From: Haloplasma contractile
GTDB lineage: Bacteria > Bacillota_I > Bacilli_A > Haloplasmatales > Haloplasmataceae
Direction: 5' to 3'
Length of the DNA stretch: 64,000 nucleotides
Assembly: GCA_016841945.1 (NCBI GenBank)
Contig: JAENYC010000001.1
Span: forward strand, 62,001-126,000
The notes beneath the pieces are model-generated. The model was given only the letters and a program-made list of their open reading frames with translations, had not been told where the DNA came from and ran no database searches. The position numbers were made by a program, and so were the translations under genes. Shown here piece after piece: positions 1-8,363 of the stretch. Every line of letters starts with the position of its first letter. Position 1 is the stretch's first letter.

Positions 1-5
1 TTAAT

Positions 6-632
6 TTAATCTTCGTCAATTTCTTCATCGGTATCCCCCCTTCTCTTATAACTATTTAATTTATCATAAACTTTTGCGATATCATCCACTTTTACCGCCA
101 GTAAGATAGATGGATAGATGATTAATCTCGTATCACCTAAGGCGTAATCTGAATCAAGTGGTTCAACTAAATTAAACCGTTTAAATAATCGAATCGCGTT
201 TCGTATGGTTGTTTTATCTAGTTTTTTCTCTCTAATTTCTAAGGCATCATAACGATTATGAACTTCCTCTATACGAATGACCACTTGATTTGATAAACTT
301 AGTTCCTGTATTTTTTCTTGAAATAATAAACGTAATATAAGCAATATAATACTTTCATTTAATTTAAAATTCAAGCGATTAGTATCTTGTTTATTATTTA
401 AATGAATCACACCAAAGCCTTCATCAATTTCAAGTTCCCAATTAATAAATTCAAAGTATTCACTAAATAAAGTTTGATGTTGTTGTATAAAATAATAATC
501 TTTTTTGTTTTCATCTTTCTTTTTCGTTAGAAAACAAATCGATAATAATTTGTTGGCTATTCTTGAAAACTCATCTTTTTCTGTTGAATTTAATTCATTA
601 TATAAATTAATAAACATATTTATTGCCTCCAA
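6..632 (-). CDS. jetB: Wadjet-type JetB (DUF4194, MukE/MksE-like)
   Basis: A 208-aa acidic soluble protein of the DUF4194 family, recognised from overall sequence. In Wadjet (plasmid and foreign circular DNA defence) JetB is the MukE/MksE-like winged-helix 'kite' subunit that joins the JetA kleisin and the JetC SMC ATPase. The C-terminus is acidic (DTDEEIDED). The start overlaps the end of jetA by 13 nt, so the two are translationally coupled and transcribed leftward. JetC and JetD would lie beyond the left edge and cannot be seen. Family assignment is from memory of DUF4194; the defence role is inferred from the JetA-JetB pair. Confidence 0.75.
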   Translation of the reverse strand: MEAINMFINLYNELNSTEKDEFSRIANKLLSICFLTKKKDENKKDYYFIQQHQTLFSEYFEFINWELEIDEGFGVIHLNNKQDTNRLNFKLNESIILLILRLLFQEKIQELSLSNQVVIRIEEVHNRYDALEIREKKLDKTTIRNAIRLFKRFNLVEPLDSDYALGDTRLIIYPSILLAVKVDDIAKVYDKLNSYKRRGDTDEEIDED

Positions 633-2008
633 ATCTCAAAATCATCAAAGGTAAAGTCTTTTTTATGAATGGTTTGATGCAGTAATTTAACTTTGTATTG
701 TGTTAATCGACTTTTTGAATAGATTAACACATACATTAATTTAATGAAATCATCTATTGTATCAAGGGGAAGTTGTGAAGCATTCATCACATCTCTATCT
801 TTTAAACACATCATCACATATTGATTGATAAAAGATTTTGTCAATCGATTTTCATTTCTAGCTTTAAATAACTTGATTTTATAATCCCTGTCATTCTTAG
901 ATAGAATTTTTGAAGTTTCTAAAGCCGAAGGTTCAAATGTTTTTCGACCTTCTGATGAAACATATAGGGATTTAGAATCAATAAAACTTTGTGGATATAC
1001 ATCAAATAAGGTGAGATTTAATTCATCTTCATTTAAATCAACATCCCCCTTATGATAGATACTCACAATGTATTTTAATATCTCGTTGATTTGACCTTCT
1101 AAATCTCGTTTATTGTTAAGCGCAAACTTAACTCTCATCAGTGAGGACTTAATATATAGGTAATGTTTACGATCTATATCACGGATGATATCATCTATAT
1201 TTAACAGTTGTTGAATGGTATCATTTAACTGACGGCGTACGTATTGATAACTCGTCTCCATTGAATCCATCTTTTCCATTTCTACAAACTGTTTACTGAT
1301 TAATGTGATGAGGTCACTATCTCGAGTCATTTCTTCTAATTTCTCAATAATTTTGGGGCGAAATTTACTCACATTATCACTGGTTTTCATCCGGTGATAC
1401 CCTTTATCAATGATATTGACTTCATAATCATTGAATTGTAAATCCATGATTTCTTTAACGGTTTTTAATTTTGTTGTTTTATCGATATAATTTTTTATAT
1501 TAGAGTTCAATGTCTTTAAACCACTCACTAAACTTCTGACATTATGAACGACTTGTTCTAACATAATACTCGGTAACATTTGTTCCTGACTAAATAACAA
1601 GGTATAAATACTATAAACATATCCTTGATATTCAAGTCGTTCATTGCTTTTTAACTTGTCCATCGATTCAATCATCGTAATGGCATAATCATAGAAATTG
1701 ATGTTTTGAACATAGTTATTATTTGTTTCTATATCAATCCAACCGCATTCATCTAGTTTACGGATAACCATATTCGCTCTGTTTCTCGCGCCACTTATAA
1801 CTTCTTCATCTTCAATAAAAACATTTTGATCCTCAATACCTTCAAAATAATCCGTCAATGCATCGATTAGAATATCCCGTTCAACTCCAAACGAAGTTAA
1901 ATTATGCATAATTTCATACATCAAAAAAATACAATCCGCATATATCTCTTTGTTTGGACTGCTTAAAAGATTAAAAAAGTTATGAGGTAGGACTTTAAAT
2001 AGTTTCAT
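620..2008 (-). CDS. jetA: Wadjet-type JetA (kleisin-like, DUF5716 type)
   Basis: A 462-aa helical protein resembling the JetA family formerly called DUF5716, the MukF/kleisin-like subunit of a JetABCD SMC complex that recognises and cleaves foreign circular DNA. The N-terminal ~120 residues look like a winged-helix region (FKVLPHNFFNLLSS at the start), followed by long amphipathic helices and a C-terminal domain. The start has a good RBS (AGGTGATGTT then ATG). It is first in the operon and overlaps jetB. A terminator-like AT hairpin sits only about 20 nt before the start. Subtype (II or III rather than the DUF3375 type I) is a guess without JetC and JetD. Confidence 0.75.
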   Translation of the reverse strand: MKLFKVLPHNFFNLLSSPNKEIYADCIFLMYEIMHNLTSFGVERDILIDALTDYFEGIEDQNVFIEDEEVISGARNRANMVIRKLDECGWIDIETNNNYVQNINFYDYAITMIESMDKLKSNERLEYQGYVYSIYTLLFSQEQMLPSIMLEQVVHNVRSLVSGLKTLNSNIKNYIDKTTKLKTVKEIMDLQFNDYEVNIIDKGYHRMKTSDNVSKFRPKIIEKLEEMTRDSDLITLISKQFVEMEKMDSMETSYQYVRRQLNDTIQQLLNIDDIIRDIDRKHYLYIKSSLMRVKFALNNKRDLEGQINEILKYIVSIYHKGDVDLNEDELNLTLFDVYPQSFIDSKSLYVSSEGRKTFEPSALETSKILSKNDRDYKIKLFKARNENRLTKSFINQYVMMCLKDRDVMNASQLPLDTIDDFIKLMYVLIYSKSRLTQYKVKLLHQTIHKKDFTFDDFEIWRQ

Positions 2009-2027
2009 AACATCACCTAATCAACAT

Positions 2028-2065
2028 AAAAAAATGATAAAACAATATTAATTATTATTTTATCA
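2028..2065 (-). terminator. AT-rich hairpin with U7, upstream of jetA
   Basis: Arms TGATAAAA and TTTTATCA (2035-2042 and 2058-2065) are followed on the minus strand by seven T. It may end the racemase transcript, but it lies about 20 nt before the jetA start codon. A weak promoter (TTGTTA, 18 nt, TATTAA) lies just upstream, so it could also sit in the jetA leader. The stem has little GC and may be weak. Confidence 0.45.
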
Positions 2066-2122
2066 CATTTAATACCATATTTTTACCTTTTTTAACAATT
2101 ATTGTCAGTTAATATTAACCAA

Positions 2123-2842
2123 TCATTTAAAAAATGATAAATCAATATTGGTCATCTCTTCTTTAACCTCATAGCCACATTGAATAATGGATTGAATGGC
2201 TAATACTTCCATTGCATCAACATATTCGATGTCACAAAGTTTTAAATCTGATAAAGCGGTCGATATCTCAGTACAAGCAAGGATAAAGATACAATCACCA
2301 TAATTTTTTTTAATGGTTTTCATGATTGATATCAATCTATCTCTATTAATATCGATATCCTTTGTATTTCCTTTTATAGAAGTAATCGTATTCATGATTT
2401 GATTTTGAATATTAGAATCAGGATAAAATAAATTTTTGCCTTGATACACATGGGCTTTAGCTGTACCACTTGAACTTAAAACACAAATATTTGCCTCACC
2501 ATAACATATTCTTATATAATCTTTTGTAGTCTCTATCATGTCAATCAATTGAATTCCTCTGTTTGAAACCTCACTGGCAAAATAATGCGCTGTATTACAA
2601 GGCATGATGAACCGCTTAACACCTATTAATTTTAACTCATCAACCGTTTGTTTTAACAGTTCTAAAGGAGAGGGGTCATTGTTCACAATATGTAGTGTTC
2701 TATCTGGTATTTTAGTTTGATTGAGTATACAGATAGAAAGATGTTCTTGATCACAACTAGCTTTCGTTAATTTTACAATTCTTCGAAATAATTCAGCAGT
2801 AGCTTCAGGTCCCATGCCACCGACAATACCTAAATCATACAT
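2123..2842 (-). CDS. Aspartate/glutamate racemase family protein
   Basis: A 239-aa cofactor-independent amino-acid racemase of the Asp/Glu/hydantoin racemase superfamily. The N-terminal GIVGGMGPEAT glycine loop binds the substrate carboxylate. The two catalytic cysteines sit in MPCNTAH (residue ~82) and LACTEIS (residue ~190), as in aspartate racemases and YgeA. I take ATG at 2842, preceded by AGGAAG with an 8-nt gap, over the GTG nine bases upstream, which overlaps that RBS. Such enzymes make D-Asp or D-Glu for peptidoglycan or free D-amino acid pools; which substrate is unknown. No operon partner is evident. Confidence 0.85.
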   Translation of the reverse strand: MYDLGIVGGMGPEATAELFRRIVKLTKASCDQEHLSICILNQTKIPDRTLHIVNNDPSPLELLKQTVDELKLIGVKRFIMPCNTAHYFASEVSNRGIQLIDMIETTKDYIRICYGEANICVLSSSGTAKAHVYQGKNLFYPDSNIQNQIMNTITSIKGNTKDIDINRDRLISIMKTIKKNYGDCIFILACTEISTALSDLKLCDIEYVDAMEVLAIQSIIQCGYEVKEEMTNIDLSFFK

Positions 2843-2872
2843 TAATATCACTTCCTGTATTTCAATAATCTT

Positions 2873-3844
2873 CTACATATTAAATAGATTTCTTTTTAGC
2901 TCCTCTTTCAATGATTTTTTACCATTTCTAAAGTGAATCTCTTCATCACCTTTAAGTTCACCACAAAGTAAGCTTGAATTAGGATAATGATGTTGACTAT
3001 TTTTTTCGACTACTTTTTGACTTGTATTTGCATAACAATACGCACAAAAATGTTTACATGTATTGTTTGCCCCGATATCAACACTTTCAACACAACCACA
3101 TTCTTTTCTTTGTCCTTTGTCTTTATTCAGTTTAAAAGATGAATCACCTAGTATTTTATGAATTAGCACATCATCAATACATTTACCATGTTTAATACCA
3201 AATTGATTTAAATCTATAGATTCTGAACAGGTATTGATTTCTAATCCGTTTCTACAAGCAATAAGAGAGAATCTTTCAGCAATTTCTAACATAGTATCAT
3301 TACTCAATTCTTGTATATTTAAACCTTTGACATTTCTTTCAGTCTTTTTATACAAATCGATAAAACTAATGATTACTTTATTTGTATACTCTTTCAGAAC
3401 TTTCACTAATTCTTCAAAATATTTAAAATGATATTTCATTGTATATTTATCATTAAGTAATATTGGGTCATATCGCCAGATAACTTTTTCTCTCCCGATT
3501 TTTTTTGATAACTCAACAAAGGTTTTAATCACATTTTTTGATTTATTTGGTACATTTTTTTCAATATCTTCATTATAAGGATTTAAAGTAAATTGAAAAT
3601 AATATTTATAACCCAATTTATCTAACTCATCTAAATATTTCATCAGTGGTTTAGGATTTTTAGTCCAAAATACAAAACAAATAACATCACTAGGTTTTAA
3701 ACTCACTCTACTCACATATCTTTTGTTGAATGGATTAATAGAATCTACATATCCTCTTTCTATACCATTTATAAACCACTCTGAATAAAAAGCTGGGATA
3801 TCTGTTCTTCTTGAAACTGAAATAATTTTTGGATTATTCATCAT
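2873..3844 (-). CDS. DUF1848 family protein with Cys-rich C-terminus
   Basis: A 323-aa protein matching DUF1848, a family of unknown function that may be radical-SAM-like. Near the N-terminus it has SVSRRTDIPAFYSEWF, then VFWTKNPKP and the conserved WRYDPI motif. The C-terminal third carries a cysteine cluster (ECGCVESVDIG, then C-x3-C-x2-C around residues 263-270) that could hold an Fe-S cluster. The start ATG at 3844 is preceded by AGGAAAG with 8-nt spacing. It sits alone between the racemase and a decayed helicase gene. Function is not established; family members are widespread in Clostridia and Bacilli. Confidence 0.75.
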   Translation of the reverse strand: MMNNPKIISVSRRTDIPAFYSEWFINGIERGYVDSINPFNKRYVSRVSLKPSDVICFVFWTKNPKPLMKYLDELDKLGYKYYFQFTLNPYNEDIEKNVPNKSKNVIKTFVELSKKIGREKVIWRYDPILLNDKYTMKYHFKYFEELVKVLKEYTNKVIISFIDLYKKTERNVKGLNIQELSNDTMLEIAERFSLIACRNGLEINTCSESIDLNQFGIKHGKCIDDVLIHKILGDSSFKLNKDKGQRKECGCVESVDIGANNTCKHFCAYCYANTSQKVVEKNSQHHYPNSSLLCGELKGDEEIHFRNGKKSLKEELKRNLFNM

Positions 3845-3928
3845 GATAAATACTTTCCTGTTTATTAGAATATTTTTTAATCATATAAAATATCACCTCA
3901 TAACTTATAAATTTAAATAATATATTAG

Positions 3929-4636
3929 CTATTTTTTACATGATTTTAATCGTTTCTTTAAATACTTAGATAATTCCTTGTCACAACAAAATACATAACA
4001 GCCTTTCATACCACGAGATAGTAAGGTTCGATAAGTATTTTTAATTATTTCATCTGCTCTCAAATATGCTTCTTCAGGATTTTCTTTAGCCATTTTCTTT
4101 ATTCCGTTTAATGATTGGTCAGTTTTAGCTCTATCATTATAATCAGTAACAATTTTTCCATTTCGATATTTCAAATCATTTCCAATAATTACACCGACAT
4201 AATTAAACTCTAATCCTTGACTAGTATGAATACATCCTATTTCATTAACTGATTCTGGATCTATTGCGAAGGTTTTTGTATTTTCTAAATTCCAACTCAT
4301 ACCAAATTTATACTCAGGTATCTTAATATCATGGTAATTTGTATCATTTCTATATTTCTTTGGCCATTCCCAACAATATCCAGCAAGTATTCTTGCCTTA
4401 TTATCTACTTTATTTCTTTCAAAAATTAACTCTTTTAATTTATTAGGTTCATCAAAAATTAGAAAATCATAATCCATATCATTTAAAACCTTATACATAT
4501 AATTAAGAGAATTTTTCCAAGCTCTTTTTTCGTTACTACAAACTCTACCGCCAACCTTATATTGATATTGGTCGTATACATTTTCAGCAATTTCATCACA
4601 TTCTAAAACTCATAAATTCTTTTTTAGTTGATTCAT
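3929..4636 (-). pseudogene. Decayed DUF2075 helicase/NTPase, C-terminal remnant
   Basis: The open part (3929-4498, 189 codons) matches the C-terminal half of DUF2075 (Schlafen-like AAA/helicase) proteins: GCIHTSQGLEFNYVGVIIG (helicase motif V-like) and TYRTLLSRGMKGCYVF (motif VI-like). Translation in the same frame continues upstream through ECDEIAENVYDQYQYKVGG and RVCSNEKRAWKNSLNYMY to a TGA between NL and VLECDEIA. That position probably held Trp (TGG to TGA). The N-terminal P-loop ATPase half is missing. I see no ribosome-binding site for the internal ATG at 4498. Best read as a truncated pseudogene; DUF2075 genes often sit in defence islands, which fits the nearby Wadjet genes. Confidence 0.75.
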
Positions 4637-5031
4637 ATACAATCATTTCTATCCCTCATAATCCATATATTTTCAATAAACAATCACATAAAAATACCTA
4701 ACAAAATTAAGGCTCTATATTTTTAATTCTGGAAATTTTTCTATGTTTTAATTATTAATGATTGATAGAGATATATTATTTTGATTTTTAAATTCTTGAT
4801 AAAAACCTCTGATTTAAATGCATCTAGTTCCATATCTCCCTCCGTATTATAATTTTTATTTCATTCATAGTAACACTTCTACATTTTAATTTGAATCTAT
4901 TATAAGTTAAATTATACCTTTTTTATTTACTTATTACAAATCATGTTAAAAAGTAATCTCACTGTTAAAGCGAGATCACTTATCAATTTTTACAACTAAT
5001 TTTAGAATGGTATCAACCATCCTTAAAAATC
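4637..5031. other. Intergenic stretch without recognisable gene
   Basis: AT-rich, no open frame of note on either strand. It separates the DUF2075 remnant from the next gene and may include debris of the deleted N-terminal half, but I cannot recognise any motif. The only clear element is the terminator at 4944-4981. Confidence 0.6.
4944..4981 (-). terminator. Intrinsic terminator of the 541-aa gene
   Basis: On the minus strand a 12-bp stem (two G-U pairs) with a 7-nt loop is formed by 4951-4962 and 4970-4981. The T-rich tail is short (ACTTTTTAACATG). It lies about 50 nt beyond the stop of the gene at 5032. Confidence 0.75.
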
Positions 5032-6657
5032 TTATTCATTAAACCATACATTATTTTTATATTTCTCTTTTTCTTCTTCAGTAAAATATTTTTCTGGTAA
5101 TACATTTAATGGATATTGAAAATTATTTTTAATCTCCTCAACGAATTCCTTTGTTTGATATTTTTGTGGTAAGTATATAAAATTGTAGTAAAGTGCATTT
5201 TTTTCTCTCAAGTAATCAACTAATTCATCATCTATAAACTCTTTTGGTATATATTGAAGACTATTTCTATAAGCAATATCACCATTATCATGATGAATAG
5301 AATATAAAAAATTGAAATCACAAATGTTTTCTGATTTAGTATCTAAAGCTGTATATAATAACTGTTCATCAATTAACTCTTTAGGTACAATTTTAAATAT
5401 ATGATTTCCATAAAATTCTGTTAACTTTAAATAATAACTATATTCATAATCATCATTTACTAAGTCTAAATTATGCAATTCTACTATTTTTTTAAAGAAT
5501 GCTTTACTTCTTACATAATTTGGTATTTTATTATCAGACGTTATTTCAAAATAATATTTTCTTAAAAGTCTACTAGCATATTCTATCCATAAATCTTGAT
5601 TGGTATATTCTTTTGGTAAATAAGGTAAGATATCAAAAATATTTACATGTTCTGTGTTTTTAACACAACTTTTTAATTCTTCATAAAAAGCTTTGGTTTT
5701 ATATTTATCATCTAAATTAAATAATAACGATATATTAAATTTTAGAACTGAAACTATCTTATTTAATGGGTATTTATTATACATCTCATTTAACTTATCA
5801 ACACATAATGCATCATCATCAAGATTATTTAATATTTCATAATCTTTTTTTATTGCTTTTATTATTTCTTCTTCATCATTTATCTCATCAAGTATTTTTT
5901 TAATTTCAGCAGTTTTATATTTATTAGGAAGGCATTCATACATTTCGTTTAAATCATCCTTAGTCAATTTACCGTCTATTCTATTAATAAATAATTCCTT
6001 AATATATTCTTCATCAACAAAGTCTTCATTCTCACAATTTTCAATAATGAATGGTGCTTTAATAAGAGCTAGTGTATATAATTCTTTTGTTGCAAATTCT
6101 TTTGGTACTAAATAATAAGGAGAATCACATAATTGAACACCAGAACCAACTGAAGTACTTTGTTTAATTAGTTTTTTATAAAAGTTATAATCTAATAATT
6201 TCTTTGGTACTATCTTATAAAAAGAATAAACACCTAAATCAAATAAATCAACTAAAATATCATCAACAATCTTTTTGGTAAATAATTCAGGTAATAAAGC
6301 TTTTTGAGTTTTCTTTCTATCACTACAATATAATTGGAATGGCATTGGATTATCTTTTAGTACATAATAGAAAATCTCTTGTAATTCTTTTAAATATTGG
6401 TCTTTTAATAACGGTACTAATACTTCAGCAAAATAAATTTGTAAATTTAAATAATCTACATCAAAGACTTCTTCTGGATGTTTTCCTGTTTTATCAAAGA
6501 AATTTTGATCATATTTTAAATCATCAATAATTCTCTTTATCGCAACCCGATTTTGAAGCCTTTCGCAAAAACTATGTAACTCATAATTATCTTCAAATTC
6601 ATTTAAATCTTTAATAAACTCAACCAACTTATCATGATAAACATTATATAAACTCAT
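5032..6657 (-). CDS. Unknown repeat protein in an HxlR-regulated operon
   Basis: A 541-aa acidic, hydrophilic cytoplasmic protein with no signal peptide. I do not recognise a family. The sequence holds about ten copies of a degenerate motif, [LVI]P-x-[KE]-[YFL]-x-[TD]-x-[ED]-[LFI], for example VPKEFATKEL, LPNKYKTAEI, LPKEYTNQDL, VPKELIDEQL, IPKEFIDDEL, LPQKYQTKEF. Copies are roughly 40-70 residues apart, suggesting an alpha-solenoid. Its start lies 13 nt after the stop of the HxlR regulator gene, and a terminator follows, so the two form an operon from the promoter near 7030-7059. The role is unknown; a scaffold or substrate-binding protein is a guess. Confidence 0.8.
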   Translation of the reverse strand: MSLYNVYHDKLVEFIKDLNEFEDNYELHSFCERLQNRVAIKRIIDDLKYDQNFFDKTGKHPEEVFDVDYLNLQIYFAEVLVPLLKDQYLKELQEIFYYVLKDNPMPFQLYCSDRKKTQKALLPELFTKKIVDDILVDLFDLGVYSFYKIVPKKLLDYNFYKKLIKQSTSVGSGVQLCDSPYYLVPKEFATKELYTLALIKAPFIIENCENEDFVDEEYIKELFINRIDGKLTKDDLNEMYECLPNKYKTAEIKKILDEINDEEEIIKAIKKDYEILNNLDDDALCVDKLNEMYNKYPLNKIVSVLKFNISLLFNLDDKYKTKAFYEELKSCVKNTEHVNIFDILPYLPKEYTNQDLWIEYASRLLRKYYFEITSDNKIPNYVRSKAFFKKIVELHNLDLVNDDYEYSYYLKLTEFYGNHIFKIVPKELIDEQLLYTALDTKSENICDFNFLYSIHHDNGDIAYRNSLQYIPKEFIDDELVDYLREKNALYYNFIYLPQKYQTKEFVEEIKNNFQYPLNVLPEKYFTEEEKEKYKNNVWFNE

Positions 6658-6670
6658 AAACCTATCCCTC

Positions 6671-6973
6671 CTAATATTTTATAGAAAATTTCTGTAATTC
6701 TTTTAGAACTACCATTATCTCTTGTCCTTTTTTAGACAAGCTATATTCCACCCTTGGTGGTACTTCAGGATACTGCTTACGTACAATCAAATCATTGTCT
6801 TCTAAATCTTTTAATTGCTGTGATAATATCTTATGACTAATTGCAGATAACTCTTTTTTTAAAATACTATACCTACAAGGTGAATTTTCGAAAATAACCC
6901 ATAATACGAGTATCTTCCATTTACCATTAATTAAATTAAAACTTTCTTGTAATTTTATTAAGTCATCTTTCAT
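6671..6973 (-). CDS. HxlR-family transcriptional regulator
   Basis: A 100-aa winged-helix regulator. The family signatures are clear: INGKWKILVLWVIFE (helix 1-2), CRYSILKKELSAISHKILSQQLKDLE (recognition helix region) and VPPRVEYSLSKKGQE (wing). HxlR proteins such as YodB and CatR respond to electrophiles through cysteine; here a single Cys lies near residue 33. The ATG at 6973 has AAAGG nine bases upstream and is preferred to upstream TTG/GTG codons. Its promoter contains inverted repeats over the spacer and just after the -10, so it probably represses itself and the downstream 541-aa gene. Confidence 0.88.
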   Translation of the reverse strand: MKDDLIKLQESFNLINGKWKILVLWVIFENSPCRYSILKKELSAISHKILSQQLKDLEDNDLIVRKQYPEVPPRVEYSLSKKGQEIMVVLKELQKFSIKY

Positions 6974-7000
6974 ATACACCAACCTTTCTTATAAGTTATA

Positions 7001-7059
7001 TACTTACATTTAAGTAAGTAACTAACCCTATTATACACTAACCTTTAAGTAAGTGTCAA
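7001..7059 (-). promoter_or_regulatory. Sigma-A promoter with two HxlR-type operators
   Basis: On the minus strand TTGACA (7054-7059), an 18-nt spacer and TATAAT (7030-7035) form a near-consensus promoter. A dyad TACTTAC-N6-GTAAGTA lies at 7001-7020 just downstream of the -10. A second, less perfect copy, ACTAAC-N6-GTAAGT, fills the spacer at about 7038-7055. Two matching dyads around a regulator's own -10 suggest autorepression by the HxlR protein. Confidence 0.7.
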
Positions 7060-7060
7060 G

Positions 7061-7107
7061 TTTTTTTTGAAAAAAAATAAAAAAGTAGCAAATTTTTGCT
7101 ACTTTTA
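7061..7107 (-). terminator. Intrinsic terminator overlapping a stop codon
   Basis: A 12-bp self-complementary stem (AAAAGTAGCAAA ... TTTGCTACTTTT, 7081-7106) followed on the minus strand by a long T-rich tract (7061-7080 region). The stop codon of the gene ending at 7105 lies inside the stem. Confidence 0.85.
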
Positions 7108-7845
7108 ATATTTAAATTCAAGAGTTTGCTTTATCTGTGTTTCAAGTTCATTTAAATTTACTTTTCTCCATTCATTTTTTACTTTCTCTTTATTAATACA
7201 ATACATTTCACATTTACCCCAAATTCTTTCTTGATTCTTTCTATAAACTCTGACGATAAAAATTAAAAACTTAATTTTATCTTTAAACTCATCCATATCC
7301 TCTTCACTAAAAATATCTTCAACACTTTTTTTCATTTTATCTAATTTTTCTTCTGTATTATTTCTTGATTTAGTATTATTACGAGATAAAGTAACATCCT
7401 TATGAAAATGAACATAGTATCCTTGTTTAGTACCTAGTTTTACTAATTCTTTTAATTTTTTCAAATCGTTCTTTATATGTTCTTGAAAATCTGTTGTTTT
7501 CTCACTTCCGAGTTCAAAAGCAGCAAAAGGTGTGATATATTCATTATTAATAGTTAAGTTTGGACTGTCTATTTTATTGACATCATCATTTGAAAACAAA
7601 ACTAAATCTGCCCGACTATTTAACATACCTTTAATACCATATTCCCTATGGACTAGTTTTGTTTTATATAATTTCTTACTTCCATGACCTCTATGATAGT
7701 TTGTATCTACGTATTTAGAATAAGCTTCGTTTAAACGTTGATATAATATAGCTTGAAGATCTGCTTCTGAAAAATAAACCAAAGGTTCACGAATTATTTC
7801 AGCGCAATAATGAGTCAATATTTCATTAATTTCATTTACATTCAT
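7105..7845 (-). CDS. Unknown protein, possible PD-(D/E)XK nuclease fold
   Basis: A 246-aa soluble protein I cannot assign by name. The pattern is suggestive of a restriction-like nuclease: SEADLQAILYQRLNE near the N-terminus (a typical lead helix with Glu), then RADLVLF with Asp ~80, then FAAFELGSEK with Glu ~111 and Lys ~116, and a following helix DFQEHIKNDLKKLKEL. This is the D-x(n)-E-x-K arrangement, though the E-to-K spacing is longer than the usual ExK. ATG at 7845 has AAGGGA six bases upstream; the TTG three bases earlier is less likely. It has its own terminator. It lies a few kb from the Wadjet genes, consistent with a defence role, but that is inference. Confidence 0.7.
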   Translation of the reverse strand: MNVNEINEILTHYCAEIIREPLVYFSEADLQAILYQRLNEAYSKYVDTNYHRGHGSKKLYKTKLVHREYGIKGMLNSRADLVLFSNDDVNKIDSPNLTINNEYITPFAAFELGSEKTTDFQEHIKNDLKKLKELVKLGTKQGYYVHFHKDVTLSRNNTKSRNNTEEKLDKMKKSVEDIFSEEDMDEFKDKIKFLIFIVRVYRKNQERIWGKCEMYCINKEKVKNEWRKVNLNELETQIKQTLEFKY

Positions 7846-8013
7846 CAAGTTCCCTTCTTTCTTAATTTTTTATTCAATATTGAATCGTTATAAAAACCAT
7901 CTAAAGAAATACAAATAAGTAACTCACTCTATCCCACATTTACATTACCTCCCATTTTTATAAATCTTACCCACAAATATATTTCTCATCATTTGATTGA
8001 TATTCATCTATAA

Positions 8014-8244
8014 TCATACCATAAAAAGATGTTGATATGACAAGAATTTTAGAAAAAAATACAGTTGATCATTACTAATTACTTCTGATTTTATATAAAG
8101 ACCTTCATATTCTGTTTTCCAAAGTAACTCATTGTATTTACTGTACTTTAATAATCTAAATGATTGATGATCAACTTAATCAACATCTATATATTCACTA
8201 TCATGTAGATGAATAATATTAAATGGATTTTATTCTGTATCCAT
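8014..8244 (-). pseudogene. Small ORF interrupted by two in-frame stops
   Basis: A strong RBS (AAGGAGGG, 8 nt before ATG at 8244) starts a frame that hits TAA at codon 5 and TAA again at codon 23, then stays open for about 54 codons to a TGA. The translation reads MDTE-stop-NPFNIIHLHDSEYIDVD-stop-VDHQSFRLLKYSKYNELL and onward. The preserved frame and RBS suggest a recently killed small gene rather than random sequence. No family is recognised. Chance open frames of this length occur in AT-rich DNA, so confidence is moderate. The remaining bases of 7846-8363 hold nothing else except the terminator at 8316-8349. Confidence 0.45.
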
Positions 8245-8315
8245 CTAAATCCCTCCTTTTTCTTTATTATACAAATATTTCCTACACTATATCTGTAACA
8301 AATAAAATTAATGTC

Positions 8316-8349
8316 AAAAAAAAAACACCTTTTATTAGATAATAGGTGT
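8316..8349 (-). terminator. Intrinsic terminator of the lipoprotein gene
   Basis: On the minus strand ACACCTATTAT-CTA-ATAAAAGGTGT (8325-8349) forms an 11-position stem with one mismatch. It is followed by nine or more T (8316-8324). Confidence 0.88.
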
Positions 8350-8363
8350 CTTTCTTTACTTTT

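Noticed and set aside
4496-4620. TGA read as Trp (Mycoplasma-type code)
   Set aside because: Genes here use TGG for Trp and several end in TGA with a coupled next start (ThuA-Nei ATGA, 16691, 19393), so TGA is a stop.
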